Program-made: the position numbers and the translations under genes
Assembly (NCBI GenBank): GCA_024682835.1
Contig: JAIKYU010000019.1
Span: 1-43,891, forward strand
Origin: Lachnospiraceae bacterium
Lineage (GTDB): Bacteria > Bacillota > Clostridia > Lachnospirales > Lachnospiraceae
DNA: 43,891 nucleotides
Direction: 5' to 3'
The notes under the pieces: generated by a model
Databases searched by the model: none
Told to the model about the DNA's origin: nothing
Seen by the model: only the letters and a program-made list of their open reading frames with translations
Shown: one piece after another, positions 15,639-21,784 of the stretch
Numbering within the stretch: position 1 is the stretch's first letter
Layout: every line of letters begins with the position of its first letter

Positions 15639-17306
15639 TTATTCGGCTGAAACAATATATGCGTACACCGGCTGCCCGCCGTACTGGAGTTCCACATCCA
15701 CCTGCGGGAACTTCTCGCCGATGCGCTCCATCAATGTCTGTGCTTCCTGTTCCTCGACGTCCGCTCCGTAATACAGGCTCACCAGCTCCTGGCCGTTCTG
15801 CATCATTTTTTCAAGCATGGAAACCGTCACGTCCACACGGTCGCTTCCCACCTGAAGAATCCCGTTGTCGCCGATCCCCATGTAGTCTCCCTGACGGATC
15901 TTCAATCCGTCAAGCACCGTGTCCCGGACAGCGTAGGTCACTTCACCGGAGGATACCGTGGAAATGGCATCACGCATCATGGACTCGTTTTCCTCGGCCG
16001 CGTCGTCGGGAATGAAATTGACCAGTGCGGCGATCCCCTGAGGAACCGTCCTGGTGGGTATGACGACCAGCTTTCTGTTTTCGCTCATTTTGCTGGCCTG
16101 CTCCGCTGCCAGGATAATGTTTTTGTTGTTGGGAAGGATGAATACCGTGTCCGCATTGACCCGTGATGCAGCCTGCAGCAGATCATCCGTGCTCGGGTTC
16201 ATGGTCTGTCCCCCCTCGATCACCTGATCACAGCCGAGACTCTTGAAGATCTCCACCATTCCGTCTCCCGCGCAGACAGACACAAAGCCGATGCTCTTGT
16301 GCTCTCCCTGCTCCTCCGCACCGCTTTCCTCCGTTGCATCCAACTGGAGCGTCTTAGCGGTGAGCGGCTTTCCGGAAGGGATGTCGACATGTCCCTCCGT
16401 CCGGATATCACGCACGCTGACATCCCTGAGGCTGCCGTACATCAGTGCGCGCTGCAGCACCAGTCCCGGATCGCCCGTATGAATGTGGAGAGACACCCCC
16501 TCTTCCCCCTCGGTCACGGACACATCATCGCCGACGGAGGTCAGAAATCCGCGGATATCATTCATCTGTTTGCGGTTGAGGGGCTGGCTGAGAATGGTCC
16601 TGAGCACCACGCAGTACGCGTATTTCAGCTGCTTCTCCTGCTCTCTTTCCTCGCTCTCCTCGGGCGAGTTTTCAAACGGAATTCCCTTTCCGAGATACCC
16701 GTCATAGGCGCCCTTCAAAAACTCCAGAAGCCCCTTTCCACCCGAATCGACAACGCCCGCTTCCTTAAGCACCGGAAGCATATCCGGCGTGCGCATAAGC
16801 ATCTCGTCCGCCGCGCCGAGAATTCCCAGGAAAAACGTGTCCGGATCCGTCTCGCCCGCGTCCGCAAGCTCCCGCACCCGGTCGCTCGCGCCCTTGGCTA
16901 CCGTCAGGATCGTGCCCTCCTTGGGAACCATGACCGCCTTATATGCTGTCTCCACCGCCTTCTCAAAGGCATCCGCCAGAATGGCGCCGTCAATGGAGGC
17001 ATGCTTCTTTGCCACCTTGGTAAAGCCACGCAGCAGCTGTGAAAGTATGACGCCCGAATTGCCTCTTGCTCCGCGAAGGGAACCGGATGAGATCGATTTG
17101 CATACCGCCTCCATGTCGGCTCCGGGCTCCGCGGCCACTTCCCTGGCTGCGGACATAATCGTCGCTGTCATGTTCGTCCCGGTGTCGCCGTCCGGCACAG
17201 GAAACACATTCAACTCGTTGATGAGTTCCTGCTGCGATTCCAGCTGTTTGGCTCCCGCCAGAAACATCTGCGCCAGCATTCCGGCATCAATTGCTATTCC
17301 GCTCAA
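15639..17306 (-). CDS. DAK2-domain fatty acid kinase (FakA/YloV family)
   Basis: The 555-residue protein starts with a DhaL/DAK2 nucleotide-binding domain whose ligand motif PDGDTGTN (Asp39, Asp41, Asn45) binds Mg-ATP, followed by GSLRGARGNSG near 85. The middle and C-terminal thirds match the FakA layout. FakA phosphorylates fatty acids held by a FakB/DegV protein so that exogenous acyl chains enter phospholipid. The TTG at 17304-17306 is chosen: AGGAGG lies 8 bases upstream and the protein then begins just where the family does. An in-frame ATG at 17390 overlaps the Asp23 gene and would cross a palindrome. It precedes recG, the usual Firmicutes order. Confidence 0.9.
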   Translation of the reverse strand: MSGIAIDAGMLAQMFLAGAKQLESQQELINELNVFPVPDGDTGTNMTATIMSAAREVAAEPGADMEAVCKSISSGSLRGARGNSGVILSQLLRGFTKVAKKHASIDGAILADAFEKAVETAYKAVMVPKEGTILTVAKGASDRVRELADAGETDPDTFFLGILGAADEMLMRTPDMLPVLKEAGVVDSGGKGLLEFLKGAYDGYLGKGIPFENSPEESEEREQEKQLKYAYCVVLRTILSQPLNRKQMNDIRGFLTSVGDDVSVTEGEEGVSLHIHTGDPGLVLQRALMYGSLRDVSVRDIRTEGHVDIPSGKPLTAKTLQLDATEESGAEEQGEHKSIGFVSVCAGDGMVEIFKSLGCDQVIEGGQTMNPSTDDLLQAASRVNADTVFILPNNKNIILAAEQASKMSENRKLVVIPTRTVPQGIAALVNFIPDDAAEENESMMRDAISTVSSGEVTYAVRDTVLDGLKIRQGDYMGIGDNGILQVGSDRVDVTVSMLEKMMQNGQELVSLYYGADVEEQEAQTLMERIGEKFPQVDVELQYGGQPVYAYIVSAE

Positions 17307-17321
17307 CTTCCCTTCCTCCTC

Positions 17322-17340
17322 TATAAAACATAGTTTTATA
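17322..17340. promoter_or_regulatory. Perfect palindrome in front of the FakA-like gene, candidate operator
   Basis: TATAAAACATAGTTTTATA reads as two perfect 8-base inverted arms around ATA. It lies between the Asp23 stop and the FakA-like TTG start, one base before the AGGAGG ribosome site. A DNA operator for a dimeric regulator or a small RNA hairpin near the ribosome site are both possible. No regulator gene is adjacent. Confidence 0.5.
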
Positions 17341-17382
17341 TCTGACTTACTCCGTTCGGATGCCGATCCCGTAATATCGCGA

Positions 17383-17745
17383 TTAATCAATCACCCGCAC
17401 ACCGTCGACATAGATATTGATCTTCTCGACCTCCATGCCCGTAAAATCCTCCACCTTATATTTGACATTTTCGATCAGATTCTCCGCAACCGCCATGATA
17501 CTCACGCCGTAGGAGACAAACACATGAAAATCCAGCCTGAGCTTGTGTGCGGGAGTCACGACGACCTGTATCCCCCTCGTCATGTTTTCCCCCTTCAGAA
17601 GCTTGGCCAGTCCCTCTCTGACGCTGAAGCCGGCCATTCCGACCACACCGAAGCACTCATTGGCCACCACGCCGGCATACTGCGCAATCACTTCGTTTCC
17701 GATCTGGATGCTGCCGATATGTGTGTTTATTGAAGAAGCTTTCAT
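17383..17745 (-). CDS. Asp23/Gls24 family envelope stress protein (YloU-like)
   Basis: The 120-residue protein contains the whole Asp23/Gls24 (DUF322) fold: GSIQIGNEVIAQYAG at the start, then alternating strand and helix to VNIYVDGVRV-like KINIYVDGVRV near the end. Members lie under the cell membrane and respond to envelope stress, though the molecular role is not settled. The ATG has GGCAGGAGGG 8-9 bases upstream. It is divergent from rpmB and is followed by the FakA-like kinase, the gene order of rpmB-yloU-yloV in Bacillus. The minus strand has a perfect TATAAT at 17811-17806 with only a weak -35, the likely promoter. Confidence 0.92.
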   Translation of the reverse strand: MKASSINTHIGSIQIGNEVIAQYAGVVANECFGVVGMAGFSVREGLAKLLKGENMTRGIQVVVTPAHKLRLDFHVFVSYGVSIMAVAENLIENVKYKVEDFTGMEVEKINIYVDGVRVID

Positions 17746-17805
17746 TCAACCGCCCTCCTGCCAGACGTTCCCTGTTGCATTGGACTTTTGACGCTGGTAT
17801 CATCC

Positions 17806-17811
17806 ATTATA
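17806..17811 (-). promoter_or_regulatory. -10 box (TATAAT) for the Asp23-FakA-recG transcript
   Basis: A perfect minus-strand TATAAT lies 60 bp before the Asp23 ATG in the divergent region with rpmB. The matching -35 position is T-rich and weak, so strength may depend on an activator or UP-type element. Confidence 0.5.
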
Positions 17812-17846
17812 GTCAAGAATTTTCAAAAAAGAAAGCATGTTTTTGC

Positions 17847-17875
17847 TTGCATTCCCATTAAATTTCTGTTATCAT
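17847..17875 (+). promoter_or_regulatory. Sigma-A-type promoter for rpmB
   Basis: TTGCAT (17847-17852) and TATCAT (17870-17875) are spaced by 17 bases, about 37 bp before the rpmB ATG. The surrounding stretch is AT-rich, as expected for a strong ribosomal-protein promoter. Confidence 0.65.
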
Positions 17876-17912
17876 TCACTCTGTTGTGTAAAAGAAAGGG
17901 AGGTTATTCATC

Positions 17913-18098
17913 ATGGCAAAATGTGAAATCTGCGGCAAGGGCGTTCACTTCGGCAACAACGTCAGCCATTCGCACAGAAGATCCAACAAAGCCTGGCACG
18001 CCAATGTTCAGCATGTCTCTGTTCTGCTTAACGGCGCCAAGAGACGCATGAATGTCTGCACAAGCTGCCTGCGTTCCGGTAAGGTCGAGCGTGGCTGA
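17913..18098 (+). CDS. rpmB: 50S ribosomal protein L28
   Basis: The 61-residue product is a complete bL28: it starts MAKCEICGKG, contains SHSHRRSNKAW and NVQ, and has CTSCLRSGKV at the end. The CxxC pairs (CEIC and CTSC) mark the zinc-binding form of L28. The ribosome site is AAAGGGAGG about 9 bases upstream of ATG. It is transcribed alone, divergent from the Asp23 gene, and ended by a strong hairpin. Clostridia with zinc-type L28 may depend on zinc supply; whether a zinc-free paralogue exists elsewhere cannot be seen here. Confidence 0.97.
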   Translation: MAKCEICGKGVHFGNNVSHSHRRSNKAWHANVQHVSVLLNGAKRRMNVCTSCLRSGKVERG

Positions 18099-18127
18099 TC
18101 GTCTTCCGATCTGAATACTATGACAGC

Positions 18128-18152
18128 AAAAGCGGCCTTCCGGCCGCTTTTT
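18128..18152. terminator. Rho-independent terminator between rpmB and the J-domain gene
   Basis: Seven perfect pairs (AGCGGCC and GGCCGCT) around a TTCC loop are followed by TTTT on the plus strand and preceded by AAAA, so it can also end transcripts on the minus strand. It lies between two convergent genes. Confidence 0.88.
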
Positions 18153-18162
18153 CATTGCCTGC

Positions 18163-18726
18163 CTACGCGCCGTACTCGCTGGTAAGCTCCTCATACTCGT
18201 GATTGATCATCTGAATGATCTCATGGTCTCCGCCCGCATTGTCCGGATGGAAAATCTTGATCAGATCCCGGTAGCGCTTGCGCAGCGTCCACGAATCGCA
18301 GACCCCGCGAAACAGAAACTCCCCGCTGCCGAGACGGGCACGCTCCACGACCTCCCGTTCCGCTTCCAGCATCATCCGCTCCTGCTCCAGCTGCTTCTTG
18401 TCAGCCGCAAGCTGGTCAAAGCCGTTTTTCAGCACACCCAGACGCTTGTCAAAGAGATCGCTTTCCTCGCGCAGACGCCTGCGGTCGCGCTCCAGCTGCT
18501 TGTTGAGGTCACGCATTTCCTCGCGAAACTGCCTGCGCTCGGTCTCGAAGCGTTCAACCTTGTCGTTGATCGACCTCTCCACGCCGTCCAGCCGGACGCT
18601 CTCACGGAACAGCCAGCAGCGCAGATCATGGAGCTCGTCCTCCGTGCCGGTTCCGATAATTTCCTCCTCCCGCTGTCTGATTTCCTCCTCCGTCATCTCT
18701 TCAAAACTTTCCAATAACGCGGACAT
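18163..18726 (-). CDS. Coiled-coil protein with C-terminal J-domain
   Basis: The 187-residue protein has a long charged coiled coil (residues 10-125, rich in Glu, Arg and Gln) and a J-domain-like C-terminus: LRKRYRDLIKIFHPDN at about 148-163 with the HPD tripeptide that stimulates DnaK-type chaperones. It lacks the Gly/Phe and zinc regions of DnaJ, so it is a J-protein of specialised use. The ATG overlaps the GerW stop by one base (TAATG) and has GGAGG 10 bases upstream, so it is co-translated with the sporulation gene. A role in targeting DnaK to a client is inferred; no client is known. Confidence 0.75.
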   Translation of the reverse strand: MSALLESFEEMTEEEIRQREEEIIGTGTEDELHDLRCWLFRESVRLDGVERSINDKVERFETERRQFREEMRDLNKQLERDRRRLREESDLFDKRLGVLKNGFDQLAADKKQLEQERMMLEAEREVVERARLGSGEFLFRGVCDSWTLRKRYRDLIKIFHPDNAGGDHEIIQMINHEYEELTSEYGA

Positions 18727-19127
18727 TACTTATCATCCTCCGGAAACGCGATATCCATCACTTCTTCATCATCTGGAAGATCCTTTTTGCCTGCCATGAA
18801 TTTATTCACCAGATCCGGAACCAGATCAATCACCTTGGTAACCGCATCCTGATCCTTGACATTGACAACTTTTGTCACGCCGTCCTTAATCACCAGCACC
18901 GCCGCGGGAGACATCTTGGCCGAAAAGCCGCCTCCGCCGCCACCCTTTTTGTCGGTAAGGGAGGAGCCTGCACCCGCGCCCACCGTCACATCCACCAGGG
19001 GAATAATCGTCACGTCCCCCAGGATTGTCGGCTGTCCGACGACCGTCTTGGAACTGAGAATCCCGTCCATACCCTTGATCAGGGATCCCATCACCTCGCT
19101 GAAGGCATTTTCTTCTTTTTCAGCCAT
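18726..19127 (-). CDS. gerW: GerW/YtfJ family sporulation protein
   Basis: The 133-residue product matches GerW (YtfJ): a conserved N-terminal helix, KTVVGQPTILGDVTIIPLVDV, a Gly-rich block (GGGGGG near residue 63), then AAVLVIKDG and a charged tail. In Bacillus, YtfJ/GerW is a spore protein needed for normal germination. The start is ATG 19125-19127, 5 bases after GGAGG; an in-frame GTG two codons upstream overlaps the ribosome site. It overlaps the DUF2953 gene by 8 bases, the same pair order known in Bacillus (ytfI-ytfJ). Presence of this gene suggests a spore-forming lineage, although relatives that no longer sporulate also keep it. Confidence 0.9.
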   Translation of the reverse strand: MAEKEENAFSEVMGSLIKGMDGILSSKTVVGQPTILGDVTIIPLVDVTVGAGAGSSLTDKKGGGGGGFSAKMSPAAVLVIKDGVTKVVNVKDQDAVTKVIDLVPDLVNKFMAGKKDLPDDEEVMDIAFPEDDK

Positions 19128-20217
19128 GTGCACCTCCCCGGCCGTCCTTGCCGAACTTCTTCATCCGTCTCACCAGCTTTCTCACGTCTTTGTTGAAATA
19201 GCAGCGGAGGAAGGAAACAACCGGCACCACCAGCATCACGCGTCCCCGAATCCGCACCGTACCGGCGAGCGTCTCCCGGTCAAAAACAGGAACCATCTGT
19301 ACGCGGTCCTCCAGAATCGGATACAGCATATAAACCTTGGCCATCACATCCGCGGTACTCTTCGGATCCGCCGCGCCGTAGACAAACTGCACCCGGCATT
19401 TCCGCGGTATGATGTGCCGCAGACTCCGGCCGACCTCGCGCAGCACCCGTTCCTTCGCACGCGAAAAAATATCACTCGTTACCGTCGCGCGCACGTAGAG
19501 TATTTTATCATATGTTCCAGATATTGTATAGTAAATTTTTTTAATCACAAGTTCTGGATTGGGGATCGACGGTTTTTTCCACTTTCGCCTGTTTTTTGCG
19601 CCCCCGTCCGGCGCCCGCTGCCCGGCTTCCTCTTCGGGTGACTCCCCGCCTTCGTCCTCGGCGGACTCCACGCCTTTGACCTCGGGCGGCTCTTCGGCTT
19701 CGCCCCCGGAGGACGCTTCGATTTTATCCTCGGAGGACTCCCCCGCTTCATCCCCGGAAAACTCTCCGGCTTCGCCCCCGGCGGACGCTTCGGTTTTATC
19801 CTCGGAAGGCTCCCCGCCTTCATCTCCGGATTCACCTTCCGCTTCGTCGTCACCTTCTTCAGGTGTCCCGGGTTCCGGCCGCTCGTCTTTCCGGTGCTGT
19901 TCCTTCCTCCTGCGCGGAAACAGGCGGAAAAAGGCGAACTTTACCACAAAGATCTCCCCGTTCTCTCCCTCCGCCGGATATCTGAAGATTCCGGAAAACA
20001 GATGTAGCAGCCAGGAAAACCCTCCCCGGGCAGTCAGGCGGTCAGGGATCCCCTCCTGTTTTCCGTCCTCCGTCTCCCCGGGTTCACGGAGATCCGCATG
20101 GATTTCGTATCGAACCGGCACAAACAGCACCAGCAACAGAATAAGAAGAATCAGCCCCACCAAACAAAGGAGGATGATCCCGATGATTTTCAGAATGGTC
20201 AGTATCACCGCGAGCAA
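19120..20217 (-). CDS. DUF2953 membrane protein (YtfI-like) with acidic repeat insert
   Basis: The 365-residue protein has one long N-terminal membrane helix (residues 4-34) and a conserved DUF2953 core: FVPVRYEI near 33, then TARGGFSWLLHLF near 62, and after the insert YVRATVTSD, CRVQFVYGAADP and RGRVMLVVP. Between residues 105 and 215 lies an acidic Glu/Gly/Ser/Asp insert containing two 24-residue tandem copies. The core of the family lies together with gerW in spore formers and is thought to act with it; function unproved. The start is TTG at 20215-20217 with AGGAGG 8 bases upstream; GTG three codons later is too far from that site. It overlaps the preceding gene by 13 bases. Confidence 0.85.
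   Translation of the reverse strand: MLAVILTILKIIGIILLCLVGLILLILLLVLFVPVRYEIHADLREPGETEDGKQEGIPDRLTARGGFSWLLHLFSGIFRYPAEGENGEIFVVKFAFFRLFPRRRKEQHRKDERPEPGTPEEGDDEAEGESGDEGGEPSEDKTEASAGGEAGEFSGDEAGESSEDKIEASSGGEAEEPPEVKGVESAEDEGGESPEEEAGQRAPDGGAKNRRKWKKPSIPNPELVIKKIYYTISGTYDKILYVRATVTSDIFSRAKERVLREVGRSLRHIIPRKCRVQFVYGAADPKSTADVMAKVYMLYPILEDRVQMVPVFDRETLAGTVRIRGRVMLVVPVVSFLRCYFNKDVRKLVRRMKKFGKDGRGGAHG
19696..19817 (-). repeat. In-frame tandem repeat, 72-bp period, in the DUF2953 gene
   Basis: A block beginning GGCTTCGCCCCCGG on the plus strand at 19696 recurs at 19768, with a few changes over about 50 bases. The period of 72 bp equals 24 codons, so copy number can change without a frameshift. 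The translated units both contain EDK.EAS.GGEA. Shorter, imperfect CTCGG/TCCCCGG units flank it. Confidence 0.7.
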
Positions 20218-20555
20218 CGCTGCTGCCTCCTGCTCTCCAGATATCCGCGCAGATTCCCCGTAAGGCCTGCCCGGTGAGCCCGATCGGCTATCCGGCGCAC
20301 CAGCTCAAAGGCGCCATTTCTCGTCCTCGCGACACCGTATACCGTCACGGGGTGATCCTTCAGGCGCTCATTGAACAGGTAGGCGCTGTGGACAATCTCC
20401 AGCTGCTCGTTCGGATTCTCGGCCAGCAGCACGCAATAGCTGAACACGCCGGCTTTTCCGCGAAGAATCCGCGCCTTCTCGCGCATCGGTCTTTTGATTT
20501 CACTGCTGAAGAGACAGTCCTTATGAAATTTGCAAAAACACCTTTTCTTCCGCAT
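20205..20555 (-). CDS. Unknown 116-residue protein with a Cys/His cluster at the N-terminus
   Basis: I do not recognise this family. The product starts MRKKRCFCKFHKDC, a C-x-C-x3-H-x2-C cluster that could bind a metal, then a mixed domain (residues 25-110) with FSYCVLLAEN, VHSAYLFNERL and HPVTVYGVARTRNGAFEL followed by an Arg-rich end. A strong promoter sits so close that the mRNA would start at or within 2 bases of this ATG, with no ribosome site: either a leaderless message or a start at the second ATG (20486), giving 92 residues without the Cys cluster. It heads the DUF2953-gerW-J-protein operon and overlaps DUF2953 by 13 bases. Confidence 0.6.
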   Translation of the reverse strand: MRKKRCFCKFHKDCLFSSEIKRPMREKARILRGKAGVFSYCVLLAENPNEQLEIVHSAYLFNERLKDHPVTVYGVARTRNGAFELVRRIADRAHRAGLTGNLRGYLESRRQQRCSR

Positions 20556-20563
20556 CAATATTC

Positions 20564-20592
20564 TTTATACTAGGTAACGGATGTTTCGTCAA
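20564..20592 (-). promoter_or_regulatory. Sigma-A-type promoter for the DUF2953-gerW operon
   Basis: On the minus strand TTGACG (20592-20587) and TATAAA (20569-20564) are separated by 17 bases. The predicted first base falls at about 20557-20555, on the ATG of the first gene. Confidence 0.75.
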
Positions 20593-20688
20593 TCCGGACG
20601 CTGAACAGGAACATACCGTTTCACCTGATTCTCTGCCAGGGCCGGGGATTCCCTGCGCTGCGGACACCAAACCTTTGGGGAGCATAAA

Positions 20689-21750
20689 ATGAAAACGGTT
20701 GCCAGGCTTGCTTTGAAACCGGGTATGATCACCGGCGAGGATGCCGTCAATTTCAACGGCGACGTCATCGTCCCCGCCAACACCGAGCTGACAAGTATCA
20801 AGATCGCAAAGCTCGCGCGGCATGATATCATGGCCGTCACCATCAAAGAAAAAATCGATCTAGCTACCACCCACTTTGAGCGCGTCCGTTGCTCTGAAGG
20901 CTTTCAGAGTTTTGTTTCCGTCTATCAGAAATTCTTTCCGGTCTACAAGACGCTCCTGATGAACTTTGTCCTCTACCGGCAGACCTTCAACATCGACGAT
21001 CTGATGAAGGTCTACGACAACATCACCGCAGCTGCCGGCACACAGGAGCTGCTGCTGGATTATCTTTACAACATGGTTCCGTCCGAGGACGACATGACCC
21101 ACGCACACTGCCTGAACGCCGCTCTCATCGCCGGCGTATTCGGCAACTGGCTCAATCTCTCTGAGGGGGATCGCACCATCCTGATCCAGACCGGCTTTGT
21201 GTACGATATCGGCAAGCTCAGAATCCCTGATCAGATCCTCTGGAAAACGGGTAAACTGGAGGATTCAGAGCGGAATCTTCTGCGCAAGCATGCCCGTATG
21301 GGGTATGACATGGTGAAGAACCTGCCGCTGAATGTACACATCCCCATTGCCACGCTTCAGCACCACGAACGCATCGATGGAAGCGGCTACAGCGAAGGTC
21401 TTAAGGGCGACGCCATCAATCCCTTTGCCAAATACATCGCCATCGTGGACACCTATGAGGCAATGACCAGCGCCCGCGTCTACAGACAGTCGCTCAACCC
21501 CTTCCAGGTCATCGCCCATTACGAGGAGAGCCGCGGTTACGAACGGTATGAAAGGGACGCGCTCAAGACCATCCTGTCAAGGATTGCACACACCCAGCTG
21601 GGCTTAAACGTGCGCCTGCATGACGGCACGGAGGCCGAGGTGGTCAGCATCAATGAACATGCGCTCTCTCTGCCGCTCGTGAAAATCCTTCGAAACAACA
21701 CGCTGTATGACACCGCGCAGAACGGAAACCCCGTCGAAGCAGTGCTGTAG
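20689..21750 (+). CDS. HD-GYP domain protein with altered HD pair
   Basis: The 353-residue soluble protein has an N-terminal region (1-130) common in Firmicutes HD-GYP proteins and an HD-GYP domain from about 130 to 300. Visible landmarks are H138/H140, YDIGK at 172-176, H201, HHERIDGSGY at 225-234 and VDTYEAMTSARVYR. HD-GYP enzymes hydrolyse c-di-GMP. Here the first residue of the HD pair is Tyr172 (codon 21202-21204), so one metal ligand is missing while Asp173 remains; activity is doubtful and a ligand-sensing role is possible. Ribosome site GGGGAG lies about 7 bases before ATG. It is divergent from the DUF2953 operon and convergent with the next gene. Confidence 0.85.
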   Translation: MKTVARLALKPGMITGEDAVNFNGDVIVPANTELTSIKIAKLARHDIMAVTIKEKIDLATTHFERVRCSEGFQSFVSVYQKFFPVYKTLLMNFVLYRQTFNIDDLMKVYDNITAAAGTQELLLDYLYNMVPSEDDMTHAHCLNAALIAGVFGNWLNLSEGDRTILIQTGFVYDIGKLRIPDQILWKTGKLEDSERNLLRKHARMGYDMVKNLPLNVHIPIATLQHHERIDGSGYSEGLKGDAINPFAKYIAIVDTYEAMTSARVYRQSLNPFQVIAHYEESRGYERYERDALKTILSRIAHTQLGLNVRLHDGTEAEVVSINEHALSLPLVKILRNNTLYDTAQNGNPVEAVL

Positions 21751-21784
21751 CACCCGTTCTTCGTCGGAATCCTGAGATCCCCGC

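Noticed and set aside
17307-17390. N-terminal extension of the FakA-like protein to ATG 17390
   Set aside because: The extra 28 residues are not family-like, overlap the Asp23 end and cross the palindrome; TTG 17306 has a strong ribosome site.
19696-19817. Repeat as CRISPR or intergenic repeat
   Set aside because: Only two copies, 72-bp period in frame within a coding region, no spacers.
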